A DNA stretch of 64,000 nucleotides from Celeribacter arenosi (GCF_039539485.1 NZ_BAABDF010000007.1:992001-1056000); one strand, 5' to 3'; shown: positions 45,770 to 55,069, numbered from the stretch's first letter. Made by a program: numbers and translations. Notes: generated by a model not told the origin, from the sequence alone.

Positions 45770-48280
45770 ATGGAAAATCCATCCGAACGCCCTGAGCCCT
45801 CAAATGATATGCACACCCTGTCGATAGAGGGCATGACCTGCGCCTCCTGTGTCGGGCGGGTTGAACGTGGGCTGAGCGCGCTTGATGCGGTGTCGGATGT
45901 GACGGTGAACCTCGCGACCGAAACGGCGCGGTTTAAAACCGGCTCGCCGGATGCGCTCGATACGGCCATCGACACTCTCGCCAAGCTCGGCTACCCGACG
46001 CGCCTCGCGAAGGTGACGATGAACGTGCAATCCATGACCTGCGCCTCCTGCGTGGGACGGGTGGATCGCGCGCTCTTGGCCGTCGATGGTGTGCGCGAGG
46101 TCAATGTGAACCTGGCCACCGAAACCGCGCGTGTGACCTATCTCGACGGGGTTACCACACCTGCGGCTCTCCTGAGCGCGGCGAAAAAGGCGGGCTACCC
46201 GGCAACCCTGTCACAGGAAACTGACACAAAGGACCACGTCGCGCGAAAAGAGGCCGAGGCCTCCGCACTGGCGCGCCGCGTCCTGATCGCCGCTGCGTTG
46301 ACCTTGCCCGTTTTCGTGATGGAAATGGGCGGACATTTGATCCCCGCGTTTCACCACGCGATCGAGATGACCATCGGGCGCCAGACCAGTTGGATCATCC
46401 AGTTCGTTTTGACCACGGCCGTGCTTCTCGGACCCGGTCGGCAATTCTATCGGCTGGGCATCCCTGCGCTTTTCAAAGGCGCGCCGGATATGAATAGCCT
46501 CGTGGCGGTCGGGACAGGCGCGGCCTATGTCTATTCCGTCATCGCGACATTCCTGCCCACGCTCATTCCCGCCGATGTGCGCGCTGTCTATTTCGAAGCG
46601 GCGGCGGTCATCGTCGTCCTCATCCTGATTGGTCGATGGCTCGAGGCGCGCGCGAAGGGGCGCACGGGTGCTGCGATCAGCAAACTCGTCGGGTTGCAGC
46701 CACGCAGCGCCCGCGTGCTCAAAGGCGCGCGGATGGTGGAAACCGACATCGACAGTCTCGAGGTGGGCGACCGCATCGTTATCCGCCCTGGCGAACGTAT
46801 CGCGGTGGACGGAGAGGTCACAGAAGGCACGAGTCGCGTTGATGAAAGCATGATCACCGGTGAACCTCTCGCGGTGGTGAAAAGTGCCGGCGATGCGGTC
46901 ACCGGTGGCACCATTAACACCACCGGCAGCTTTACGTTCCGTGCAACCCGCGTTGGGGCGGATACGACCTTGTCGCAGATCATTCGCATGGTCGAAGAGG
47001 CGCAGGGGGCCAAGCTGCCGATCCAGACTCTGGTCGACAAAATCACCTACTGGTTTGTCCCGGCAGTGATGGGTGTGGCGCTCCTCACGGTGTTGATCTG
47101 GTTGCTTGTCGGTCCTGATCCGGCACTAACCTACGCCCTCGTGGCGGGTGTGTCGGTTCTGATCATCGCGTGTCCCTGTGCCATGGGCTTGGCCACGCCG
47201 ACATCGATCATGGTCGGCACGGGGCGGGCCGCGGAGATGGGGGTCCTGTTCCGCAAAGGCGAGGCATTGCAGACACTTGGGTCAGTGCGCACGGTGGCCT
47301 TCGACAAAACCGGAACGGTGACAGAGGGTAAGCCGAAGCTCACCGATTACCTCTGCGCGGACGGGTTCGAGCGCGACGATGTTCTCGCACTCGTTGCCAG
47401 CGCAGAGACCCGGTCCGAGCATCCTTTGGCCTGCGCGATCATTGCCGGCGCGCGCGATGCAGGATTGGCGATCAAGCCCGTGCAGGAGTTCAAAAGTGTG
47501 ACGGGTCACGGGCTGCGCGCCACGATCGAGGGCCGCGAAATATTGGTGGGAACGCAGAAATTGATGACCCGCGAAAACGTGGATGCGGGTCTGTTGATCG
47601 AGACCGCGCAAGGCTGGGCGCAGACCGGTCGCAGCGTGATTTTTGCGGCCATAGACGGCAAAATTGCAGCCACAATGGCGGTCGTGGATCCGATCAAACA
47701 GGGTAGCCGCGAAGCCATCGCCGCCCTCCATGCGCTGGGTATCAACACCGCGATGATCACGGGCGATAAACGCGAAACGGCTGAGGCAATCGCGCAGCAG
47801 GCCGGGATAGATCACGTGGTGGCTGAAGTCCTGCCAAAAGGGAAAGTGGCCGCTTTGGATGATTTGCGCGCGCAGGGGCCGGTGGCCTTTGTCGGTGATG
47901 GTATCAACGATGCCCCCGCATTGGCACATGCCGATGTCGGTGTCGCGATCGGGACCGGCACCGATGTGGCCATCGAGAGCGCCGATGTTGTCCTGATTTC
48001 GGGCCAACTGGCGGGGGTCGTGAATGCAGTCGATATGTCCCGCCGCACGATGGCCAATATCAAACAGAACCTCGGCTGGGCTTTTGGCTATAATGCCGCG
48101 CTGATCCCGGTTGCGGCGGGGGTTCTTTTTCCCGCATTTGGGATCCTTTTGTCACCAGTCCTTGCGGCGGGTGCGATGGCGCTGTCGTCGGTCTTTGTGT
48201 TGACCAATGCGCTGAGATTGCGCCGCGCCACGCCTGCGCTGGCCGATCATGCGCAGGGGCCCGCCCCCTCAGCCCTTTAA
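45770..48280 (+). CDS. copA: Copper-translocating P1B-type ATPase
   Basis: Exports Cu(I) from the cytoplasm. 836 aa: two N-terminal heavy-metal domains with GMTCASC (about residue 21) and SMTCASC (about 88), eight membrane helices, the TGEP phosphatase motif, the CPC metal site at C468-P-C470, the phosphorylated D512 in DKTGTVTEG, and GDGINDAPALAHADVGVAIG. An ATG at 45809 (MHTLSIEGMTCASC) is the better start if the promoter above is used. It ends inside the convergent mprF gene (12-base overlap). CPC plus GMTCASC points to Cu(I) rather than zinc or cadmium. Confidence 0.94.
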   Translation: MENPSERPEPSNDMHTLSIEGMTCASCVGRVERGLSALDAVSDVTVNLATETARFKTGSPDALDTAIDTLAKLGYPTRLAKVTMNVQSMTCASCVGRVDRALLAVDGVREVNVNLATETARVTYLDGVTTPAALLSAAKKAGYPATLSQETDTKDHVARKEAEASALARRVLIAAALTLPVFVMEMGGHLIPAFHHAIEMTIGRQTSWIIQFVLTTAVLLGPGRQFYRLGIPALFKGAPDMNSLVAVGTGAAYVYSVIATFLPTLIPADVRAVYFEAAAVIVVLILIGRWLEARAKGRTGAAISKLVGLQPRSARVLKGARMVETDIDSLEVGDRIVIRPGERIAVDGEVTEGTSRVDESMITGEPLAVVKSAGDAVTGGTINTTGSFTFRATRVGADTTLSQIIRMVEEAQGAKLPIQTLVDKITYWFVPAVMGVALLTVLIWLLVGPDPALTYALVAGVSVLIIACPCAMGLATPTSIMVGTGRAAEMGVLFRKGEALQTLGSVRTVAFDKTGTVTEGKPKLTDYLCADGFERDDVLALVASAETRSEHPLACAIIAGARDAGLAIKPVQEFKSVTGHGLRATIEGREILVGTQKLMTRENVDAGLLIETAQGWAQTGRSVIFAAIDGKIAATMAVVDPIKQGSREAIAALHALGINTAMITGDKRETAEAIAQQAGIDHVVAEVLPKGKVAALDDLRAQGPVAFVGDGINDAPALAHADVGVAIGTGTDVAIESADVVLISGQLAGVVNAVDMSRRTMANIKQNLGWAFGYNAALIPVAAGVLFPAFGILLSPVLAAGAMALSSVFVLTNALRLRRATPALADHAQGPAPSAL

Positions 48281-50890
48281 CGTGGCATTGCGAATGCCCC
48301 CCGCGATGAGCGTCGCCGCATCGGTCGCGATGAGAACGATATTGGCGCGGGGCGGGGCGATCAAAAAGCGCGGGCGCCATTCGGGGTCAAATTTGCCTTT
48401 GAAATTACGCAGCCCATCGAAATTGTAGAAATGGCCGCCGTGGCGATAGACGAGAGCGCCGAGTTTCATGGTCCAACGGCTGCCGCGACGGTTTTCCAAT
48501 CCGGCCAGAGGCGTCATGCCGAGGCTGAATTCACTATACCCCTGCGCCTTCAGATGCAGGATCAGTTCCATGAAAAGGTACTCCATCAGACACGCAGGCG
48601 CGTCCGTGACGTGGCGCATCAAATCGATGGTGGCGGAGGTTTTCAGATCGGTGGTCAACACATTCGCAAATGCCACGATGCGGTCATTATGGCGCACGAC
48701 AGCAATCGGAAAGCCGCGCAGATAGTCACGATCAAAACGACCCACGGAGAACCGTTTTTCCGATCTGCTTTTCTGGGTCAGCCATTCGGTGGAAATTTCC
48801 TGCAGGCGATCGAGCAATGCGTCGCTTGCGGGGGCAGGGACCAACTCGAAACTCAAACCATCCCGCCCCGCGCGATTATATGCCGTGCGCAGTTTCTTTC
48901 GATCGCTGCCCTCCATCGTGAACGAGGTCAGCGGGATGACGGCCTCTTCGCCCATTTTGTGCATCGCCAGACCCATCTCGGCCCAGAGCGACAGGTTCTC
49001 GGTCCCGACTTCGTAGAAAACCGGTCGCGCGTTGGCGGCATTGGCTGCATCGACGAACTCCCACGCCAATTGGGCCGCTTCTGACCGTTCTCCGACAGGA
49101 TCACCGAGTGCGATCCACGATCTGGCCTGCACGCGGTACATCAGAAATGACTTTCCGCTCTGCGAAAACAGCAGCGATTTGTCCCCTGTCAGGGCGAGGT
49201 TGGCGTTGGCGTTGCTGCGCGCGGCGATGATGGATCTCGCGCGCGCCATATCGTCCGGCGTCGGCAGGGTTGTATCAACACGGGGCGGGCGCAGGGCGGT
49301 CAACAGCGCTAGGAGGGTGACGAGGACTGCCCCGATGAGGCCCGCCCGCATGGCCCGTGGAGCCGATTGGTCGAGGGCGAATTGCCACCAGAGTTCGGTG
49401 TCATAGGGGGTCGCTTTATGGGCAAAGAAAAACACCGCAGCCCCTGCGCCCACAATCGAGGTGAGCAGTAAAACCCATCGCAAAGAGAGGGGGTTACGGG
49501 TCAATCGCGCGCTCCGGTAAAACTCGCGCCGACAGGGTAGCAACACCAGCAGCATCAGGATCAGAACGATGACACGCGAGAAATCCAGACCCTGCATAAG
49601 GGAGGCGACGATCCCCGCCACCAGCGCACCGGCGGCGAGCCAATAGGCCCCTTCGATGCGCCGCAACATGCCATGCGCGACCATCAACAGGGCCGCGCCG
49701 ATTGCGCTCGACAAGAGCGCGCCGCCCTCGACAAATATCAGCGGAAGGAGCATCTCCATGTCTTCGGCAAACTCGCTGGAGGCCGGAATGACCGCCGATA
49801 GCAACATGAAGATACCGGAGACAAAGATCATCGCGGCCATGGCCAGCGGAACGGTTGAACTGACGGCTGCAAAAACGGGTGCCAGCGCGCGGATGAAGGG
49901 CGTCGGCGCCTTGGTGCTGGCCATGCGCAGCTCGCTCAGGGCGAGCAGAACCAGCGCGAGCGAAAACGGGACCAGATAGTAGACCAGCCGGAAAAGCAGC
50001 AGCCCCGCCGCCGCCTCTACCGCAGGCACAGATGCGGGCAGCGCGGCGATTATGACGGTTTCAAAGACCCCGACGCCGCCGGGAACATGGCTCGCCACAC
50101 CGGCGAGGATCGCGGCGGCAAAGACCGCCAGAAACGCGACAAAGCCCATCTCGTTGGGCGGCAGGAGGAGATAGAGCACCAGTGCCGCCAACAGGATATC
50201 CACCGCAGTGAACAAGAGCTGCCCGCTCATCAACCCCAGCGACGGGGTTTTGAACCCGTGACCGGCAATGCGCAACTCGCTCTTGCGCAGGGCAATTGCG
50301 GCAACCAGCCCCAAGGCGACAACAAGTGCGACACTGGCAATCCAGCGCAGGGTCGACGGGCTGATCGTTGTGAGCGATTGCAAAGCGTAGGGGTGCAGAG
50401 CGATGGCCGCGAACCCGATGATCGTCGCGCCCAGTCCAAAGGCAACCGACCCGAATATGGCGATCGCGGCGATGTCGTAGCCGCTTAGACCCAGCGACGA
50501 ATAGATCCGGTAGCGTACCGCGCCACCACTTACCGGTCCGGCCCCGATGGTATTGCCGAGCGCGTAGCCCAGAAATCCACCCGTCACGATGACAGGGAAG
50601 GGTAGGGTTTTACCCAGATATTTGAGGGCCGACCAATCGTATCCGATCAAGGTGGCGTATCCTGCCCCCGTCGCCAGCAGGGCAAGGACAATGATATGCC
50701 ATGGCGTGCCGCGAACCTGCACCATGACGTCGTTCAGGTTGACCGGTGCCAACAGGTGGTAGAGCGCGAAAGCGCCCATCGCAAAGAGCGTCGCCGTGAG
50801 CAGATAGGGCATGATTGGCCTGAACTTTTGCCACAGCCCCGTTCGGGTGAGACCAGTCACATCATTCAACGCGAGTTTCCCGGTTTTCAT
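48269..50890 (-). CDS. mprF: Phosphatidylglycerol lysyltransferase/flippase MprF
   Basis: 873-residue membrane enzyme that attaches lysine from Lys-tRNA to phosphatidylglycerol and flips it, protecting against cationic peptides and acid. The N-terminal 500 residues have about 13-14 membrane helices (flippase domain, GNTIGAGPVSGGAVRYRIYSS motif). The C-terminal DUF2156/GNAT synthase domain has WIALGDPVGERSEAAQLAW and SLGMTPLAGLENRRGSRW. No strong ribosome site precedes the ATG at 50890. Often called LpiA in rhizobia. Amino acid specificity (Lys or Ala) cannot be told from sequence alone. Confidence 0.92.
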   Translation of the reverse strand: MKTGKLALNDVTGLTRTGLWQKFRPIMPYLLTATLFAMGAFALYHLLAPVNLNDVMVQVRGTPWHIIVLALLATGAGYATLIGYDWSALKYLGKTLPFPVIVTGGFLGYALGNTIGAGPVSGGAVRYRIYSSLGLSGYDIAAIAIFGSVAFGLGATIIGFAAIALHPYALQSLTTISPSTLRWIASVALVVALGLVAAIALRKSELRIAGHGFKTPSLGLMSGQLLFTAVDILLAALVLYLLLPPNEMGFVAFLAVFAAAILAGVASHVPGGVGVFETVIIAALPASVPAVEAAAGLLLFRLVYYLVPFSLALVLLALSELRMASTKAPTPFIRALAPVFAAVSSTVPLAMAAMIFVSGIFMLLSAVIPASSEFAEDMEMLLPLIFVEGGALLSSAIGAALLMVAHGMLRRIEGAYWLAAGALVAGIVASLMQGLDFSRVIVLILMLLVLLPCRREFYRSARLTRNPLSLRWVLLLTSIVGAGAAVFFFAHKATPYDTELWWQFALDQSAPRAMRAGLIGAVLVTLLALLTALRPPRVDTTLPTPDDMARARSIIAARSNANANLALTGDKSLLFSQSGKSFLMYRVQARSWIALGDPVGERSEAAQLAWEFVDAANAANARPVFYEVGTENLSLWAEMGLAMHKMGEEAVIPLTSFTMEGSDRKKLRTAYNRAGRDGLSFELVPAPASDALLDRLQEISTEWLTQKSRSEKRFSVGRFDRDYLRGFPIAVVRHNDRIVAFANVLTTDLKTSATIDLMRHVTDAPACLMEYLFMELILHLKAQGYSEFSLGMTPLAGLENRRGSRWTMKLGALVYRHGGHFYNFDGLRNFKGKFDPEWRPRFLIAPPRANIVLIATDAATLIAGGIRNATLKG

Positions 50891-51011
50891 TAGGGTTCGT
50901 GTTCAATGCGCCATGTGTCAGGTTTTTTCAACTGCGCTCGCGCCCGTTACGCAGCGCAACATCACAGCATTGGCGCAGTGCGTGGCGCAGTCGCATAGGC
51001 GCGCGTCGCAC

Positions 51012-51104
51012 TCACAGGATCGCGGCGCGGATCACCAACGCAATCGTCCCCATCGCCACGATTGCGGCGATGTAGAGCCCGAAAAACCACGCCCATCGCC
51101 GCAT
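51012..51104 (-). CDS. 30-residue membrane protein of the cio operon (DUF2474/CydX-like)
   Basis: A small gene at the end of the oxidase operon. It encodes 30 residues: MRRWAWFFGLYIAAIV at the N-terminus, then a continuous hydrophobic helix ending RAAIL. Positive N-terminus and one transmembrane helix are as in CydX and DUF2474 proteins, which stabilise bd-type oxidases. Its ATG follows the cioB stop by one base (TGAGATG), so it is translated by coupling. Order, spacing and composition make it convincing despite its size. Confidence 0.82.
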   Translation of the reverse strand: MRRWAWFFGLYIAAIVAMGTIALVIRAAIL

Positions 51105-51105
51105 C

Positions 51106-52110
51106 TCAGTGGTACCCATCGCCGGGCCGCACTTTGCCGCGGAACACCCAATAGGAATAGGCGGTGTAGGCCAGAATCATCGGGATCAGGACAACCGCGC
51201 CCACGAGCAGGAATTTAAGCGAGCTATCGGGTGCTGCGGCCTCGGCAATCGTCAGGGATGGTGGCACGAGGTTGGGATAGAAACTGACCCCGAGGCCGGC
51301 GTAGGACACGACGAAAATCGCCACACTCGCCAGAAATGGGCGCAGATGGTCGCGGTCGCGCAGACCTTTCCAGAGTTGCCACACACAGGCGGCGAGCAAA
51401 AGCGGGACGATGGCGCTCCACGCGCCCGACGGCCAACCGAACCACCGGTCGAGATATTCGGGCCGCAGGAAAGGTGTGGCGAGGCTGACAGCCCCGACCA
51501 GGGCGAGCAGCGCGACACCCAAGGGCTGTGCTAGACGCATCGCGCGCGCGAGCGTTTCCCCTTCGGTCTTAACGATGAGCCACGTTGCCCCGAGAAGTGC
51601 ATACCCAACCACAAGGGCCAGCGCGGTCAGGGCCGAAAACGGCGTCAGCCAGTCCCAATCGCCCCCCGCGTAGGCACGCCCATCAACGGCAATGCCCTGC
51701 ACCAATGCGCCGAGCGCCATCCCCTGCGCGATGGCTGCCACAAGCGACCCGCCCCAAAAGCCAACCTCCCAAAGTCCCTTGTTTCGAACCGAGCGATGCA
51801 CAAATTCAAAGGCGACGCCGCGAAAAACCAGCCCCAAAAGCATGGCAATCATCAACGGGTAAAGCGCGGGCATGACGATGGCATAGGCGAGGGGGAAAAC
51901 CGCAAACAGGCCGCCACCCCCGAGCACCAGCCACGTTTCATTGCCGTCCCAAACCGGCGCGATGGTATTCATGGCGAGGTGGCGTTCTTCGCGGTCCTTG
52001 AGAAACGGAAACAGGATCCCGATGCCCAGATCAAACCCGTCGAGGAGCACATAGGCCAGCACCGCAAACGCGATCAAACCGGCCCAGATATGTGCGAGAT
52101 CAAAAATCAT
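51106..52110 (-). CDS. cioB: Cytochrome bd-type quinol oxidase subunit II (CioB/CydB)
   Basis: 334-residue membrane subunit with about eight to nine helices. N-terminus DLAHIWAGLIAFAVLAYVLLDGFDLGIG is the CydB signature, and RDREERHLAMNTIAPVWDGNETWLVLGGGG the conserved loop. GAGGAATG precedes the ATG, 3 bases after the cioA stop. It partners subunit I to reduce oxygen with quinol. Confidence 0.93.
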   Translation of the reverse strand: MIFDLAHIWAGLIAFAVLAYVLLDGFDLGIGILFPFLKDREERHLAMNTIAPVWDGNETWLVLGGGGLFAVFPLAYAIVMPALYPLMIAMLLGLVFRGVAFEFVHRSVRNKGLWEVGFWGGSLVAAIAQGMALGALVQGIAVDGRAYAGGDWDWLTPFSALTALALVVGYALLGATWLIVKTEGETLARAMRLAQPLGVALLALVGAVSLATPFLRPEYLDRWFGWPSGAWSAIVPLLLAACVWQLWKGLRDRDHLRPFLASVAIFVVSYAGLGVSFYPNLVPPSLTIAEAAAPDSSLKFLLVGAVVLIPMILAYTAYSYWVFRGKVRPGDGYH

Positions 52111-52113
52111 GGC

Positions 52114-53532
52114 TCATTCCTCCCGCGTGTGATGTGGGGCGCTCGGGTTGGCGGCAACCGGCGAAATGCCCGCCGCCCGTGTCGGTCCGATTTCATCTAT
52201 GTCGATGCGCTCTTTTGGTCGCTTCGCCATCAGGCGCAAAACGTAAAGCGTCCCCGATCCAAAGACGAAGAAATAGACCACGATGAAGGCCAAGAGCGAT
52301 GCGCTGACCGCTTCGGCCTGCAAAGGGGCTGCGCTGTCGCTGGTGCGCAGAAGGCCGTAGATCGTGTAGGGTTGGCGGCCGACCTCGGTGGTGATCCATC
52401 CACACAGAACGGCCAGAAACCCCGATGGCCCCATCACAACAACCGCGCGGTGCAACCAACGTGCCTGCAAAAGGCGTCCCTGCCAGCGCGCGAGCGCAGA
52501 CCAGAGGCCGATGCCCAACATCGCAAAGCCGACCGCAACCATAATGCGGAACGTCCAGAAGATTAGCGCCACGGGCGGGCGTTCATCCTCGGGGAAGGCG
52601 TCCAGCCCCTGAATGGGTTTGTCGAGGCCATGGGTCAGGATCAGCGAGCCGACCAAGGGCACCTTCACGGCGAAACGGGTCGTTTGGGACGCGTCATCAG
52701 GCAGGCCAAACAGGATGAGTGGCGCGCGCCCGTCGGGGTAGCTTTCGTAATGGCCTTCCATGGCGGCAATTTTGGCGGGCTGATGTTCGAGCGTATTCAG
52801 CCCGTGTTCGTCACCTGCGAGTATCTGGATCGGCGTCACGATCAACGCCATCCACATCGCCATCGAAAACATGATCGCGGCGCCGCGGCTATCGGGGCTG
52901 CGCAAAAGGTGCCATGCGCCCACGCCGCCGACCACAAAGGCAGTCGTCAGATAGGCGGCAAGCACCATATGCACGAGGCGATAGGGGAAGGAGGGATTGA
53001 AGATGATTGCCCACCAATCCTCTGGCACGAACTGGCCGACCGCATTGATGCTGTACCCTTGTGGCGTGTGCATCCAGCTATTCACGCTCAGAATCCAGAA
53101 GGCCGAGAACAACGTGCCCACCGCCACGATCGCGGTCGCTATCATATGCAGCCGATCCCCGACCTTTTCGCGCCCGAATAGCATGATGCCGAGAAACCCT
53201 GCCTCCAGAAAGAAGGCCGAGAGCACTTCGTAACCCATGAGCGGACCGATGATGGGACCGGCTTTGTCCGAGAATACCGACCAGTTTGTACCGAACTGGT
53301 AGGACATGACGATGCCCGAAACCACGCCCATGCCGAACACGACCGCAAAGATCGTTTTCCAGTATTCGAATAGCCGCAAATAGACCTCGTCCCGCGTTTT
53401 TAGCCATAGTCCATTCAGGACCGCCAGATAGCTGGCGAGGCCAATGGTGAAGGCGGGAAAGATGATGTGGGCGGAGACCGTGAAAGCAAACTGGATACGG
53501 GCAAGTTCAATTGCGCTAAACGTGTCTAACAT
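52114..53532 (-). CDS. cioA: Cytochrome bd-type quinol oxidase subunit I (CioA/CydA)
   Basis: 472-residue heme-bearing subunit, beginning SAIELARIQFAFTVSAHIIFPAFTIG with the distal heme histidine. KLAAMEGHYES-type quinol loop is present (KIAAMEGHYESYPDGRAPLILFG). The Q-loop is short, lacking the long insertion of E. coli CydA, as in cyanide-insensitive CioA of Pseudomonas and alphaproteobacteria. It is the first gene of a three-gene operon. No cydDC exporter genes are present upstream, where the accessory island begins instead. Confidence 0.92.
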   Translation of the reverse strand: MLDTFSAIELARIQFAFTVSAHIIFPAFTIGLASYLAVLNGLWLKTRDEVYLRLFEYWKTIFAVVFGMGVVSGIVMSYQFGTNWSVFSDKAGPIIGPLMGYEVLSAFFLEAGFLGIMLFGREKVGDRLHMIATAIVAVGTLFSAFWILSVNSWMHTPQGYSINAVGQFVPEDWWAIIFNPSFPYRLVHMVLAAYLTTAFVVGGVGAWHLLRSPDSRGAAIMFSMAMWMALIVTPIQILAGDEHGLNTLEHQPAKIAAMEGHYESYPDGRAPLILFGLPDDASQTTRFAVKVPLVGSLILTHGLDKPIQGLDAFPEDERPPVALIFWTFRIMVAVGFAMLGIGLWSALARWQGRLLQARWLHRAVVVMGPSGFLAVLCGWITTEVGRQPYTIYGLLRTSDSAAPLQAEAVSASLLAFIVVYFFVFGSGTLYVLRLMAKRPKERIDIDEIGPTRAAGISPVAANPSAPHHTREE

Positions 53533-54005
53533 TTGAAACCTCGCATTGACGTCGGTCCTTCGGGGTCGCTGGCACCATTCAACGTTAGTCTGTTGTAGTT
53601 TTCCATTTCAATTGGACAATCTGTCCGTGCGGACCACATGCGGGAAGCCTGCGATCCAGACTTGGTGTTCACCACGGGAAAGCTTGTTTATAGTGGCCGG
53701 ATTCTACGCGCTGAGTCGTCGCTTAGGGAAGGTCGGGTGATATACGCGCGCATCCTCGAGTGGCCAGTTTGGTGAGTAACCGATTGGAGATACGAGACAA
53801 ATGCACATAGACCAGAGCGCGAGACTATCGGTTGCCCCGATGATGGATTTGTGCGACTGAGTATAACCTTCTGAAAAGGCTTGGTTTTTCATAGGTGATT
53901 TTAGCGTGTAGCACACGTGTAGCAACGGTCCTGTTTCCTGACGGAGCATGGTGCATTTCTTGCTTGCAGGATGCAGCAACCAGCGATCCGCAACAACCCC
54001 GTGTC
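53533..54005. other. Gene-free junction between cioA and the accessory island
   Basis: 473 bases without a convincing gene. It holds the cio promoter region, including a GGACA-atc-TGTCC dyad (53614-53626) about 85 bases before cioA that could bind a redox or stress regulator. Near the island side are two direct copies of GTGTAGCA (53906-53913 and 53917-53924). No tRNA gene or tmRNA was found that could have served as an integration site. The left end of the island probably lies in this stretch. Short frames here have no recognisable product. Confidence 0.5.
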
Positions 54006-54422
54006 TCATATCACGCCCGAGAGCATCACATCCATTTGCCTTACCGCCGCGAGCTTGTCGTCGAGCGTGCGTTTGGCGGCGCCAAACTCTTTCCAGCGCC
54101 ATGCGAGGTTCACGAGCTTGATAACGTCCTTGTCCTGCTCCCAATCAGTGTCGACGTTTCCGGTGACGGCACGATCGCCGATACCGTCGCGATGTTCGTT
54201 GAGGGCTCGGCGGATTTCATTGCCCATAATGGCGATGAAATCGTCCGTGACGCTCTCAAAACCTTCGCGGCGGCCCAGCCTTTTCAGAGTCTCGTGTATG
54301 ACATGCTTGGTGCTTCCTTTCGGAACACAACCCGTCTCAAACCATTCTTCGGAAAGACGGCGTCCATGAGTCACGGTATTCAGAGTGAGGTTATGAAGTT
54401 CACGTTCGATTTCAGTATGCAT
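54006..54422 (-). CDS. Hypothetical protein, downstream small gene of the recombinase cassette
   Basis: 138 residues, not recognised. Start 54422 is set by AAGGAG six bases upstream (an ATG at 54440 is possible but lacks a site). Acidic and basic residues are mixed, with helix-rich stretches (FVTDDFIAIMGNEIRRALNE-like, about 70-85). No signal peptide, membrane segment or zinc motif. It is the last gene of the minus-strand cassette. A role in recombination or maintenance is only guessed from position. Confidence 0.6.
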   Translation of the reverse strand: MHTEIERELHNLTLNTVTHGRRLSEEWFETGCVPKGSTKHVIHETLKRLGRREGFESVTDDFIAIMGNEIRRALNEHRDGIGDRAVTGNVDTDWEQDKDVIKLVNLAWRWKEFGAAKRTLDDKLAAVRQMDVMLSGVI

Positions 54423-54501
54423 CGGAGTCTCCTTGGTCACGAACCGGCGGAATGCGGGTTCTCAAGACGCCAAGCGGCCGGTGCCTGGCGCTGCGGCCAT
54501 T

Positions 54502-54879
54502 TCAGGCCGCGAGGAGGAGGTCGAAGTCTTGGAAGGGGTGTTTGTTACGCAAACGGTCGAGCTGGTCCTTCAGAGCTTCGCTCAGAAGACACAGGTCCGC
54601 GATGATGGGCGAAGCGGGGTCGATATCGGCAAAACACGTCGCTTTGATCCGATCCGGATCATGCACGTTTTGCAAAGAAGGCAACCGGTGCAGGTCAATC
54701 AGTGCCCGCGTGATACGGTGTGTCAGCTGCGGGGCTGATAAGATATCATCCAGAAGGCTGTGAGTGCACCGCAATGCTGGCTGTCCACCCAGTAAAAGAG
54801 ATGCGTTCTGCAAAGCTTCGGAATGAAACGATGCAAATGCCCGCAAATCCATGAGCGGGTCTTTTGTGAAGTCGAACAT
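54502..54879 (-). CDS. Hypothetical protein, small gene of the recombinase cassette
   Basis: 125 residues, not recognised; start fixed by AGAGGAG ten bases upstream. Mostly helical, begins MFDFTKDPLMDLRAFASF, and contains SLLDDILSAPQLTHRI. Length and place after two tyrosine recombinase genes recall TnpC of Tn554 (about 125 aa), but I see no sequence evidence of homology. A GCGGCC-atttca-GGCCGC hairpin (54493-54510) spans its stop. Confidence 0.6.
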   Translation of the reverse strand: MFDFTKDPLMDLRAFASFHSEALQNASLLLGGQPALRCTHSLLDDILSAPQLTHRITRALIDLHRLPSLQNVHDPDRIKATCFADIDPASPIIADLCLLSEALKDQLDRLRNKHPFQDFDLLLAA

Positions 54880-55005
54880 GGTGTTCTCCTCTGCAGCGCC
54901 GCGGCAATGTGCCTTGGCTTCAAGGACGGCTGATTTCCTTTCCGTGTGCGCGGGGTTCTATTTGAGAGGCTGCGATCTCTCTGTGGTTTTCTTGCCCCGC
55001 CCGGG

Positions 55006-55052
55006 TTTGTATTCTGTGCGGTCTCACCAGAGGGATCGCACGGAATATCAAA
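55006..55052. repeat. Imperfect 15-16 bp inverted repeat between recombinase and small genes
   Basis: TTTGTATTCTGTGCG (55006-55020) faces CGCACGGAATATCAAA (55037-55052), with one gap and one mismatch, around a 16-base centre. It lies just after the stop of the 460-residue recombinase gene, with no T-run on either strand. It could terminate that operon or be a recombinase-binding site. The rest of the 190-base gap shows no gene. Confidence 0.55.
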
Positions 55053-55069
55053 CTCGGACGGGCCATGAC

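Noticed and set aside
53546..53740. Plus-strand frame of 64 codons upstream of cioA
   Set aside because: No ribosome site or motif; it falls in the cio promoter region.
53533..54005. tRNA gene as integration site for the island
   Set aside because: No cloverleaf with acceptor stem and T-arm could be built from this stretch.
53704..54144. Minus-strand frame of 146 codons across the island junction
   Set aside because: No ribosome site, odd composition, and it overlaps the better-supported 138-residue gene.
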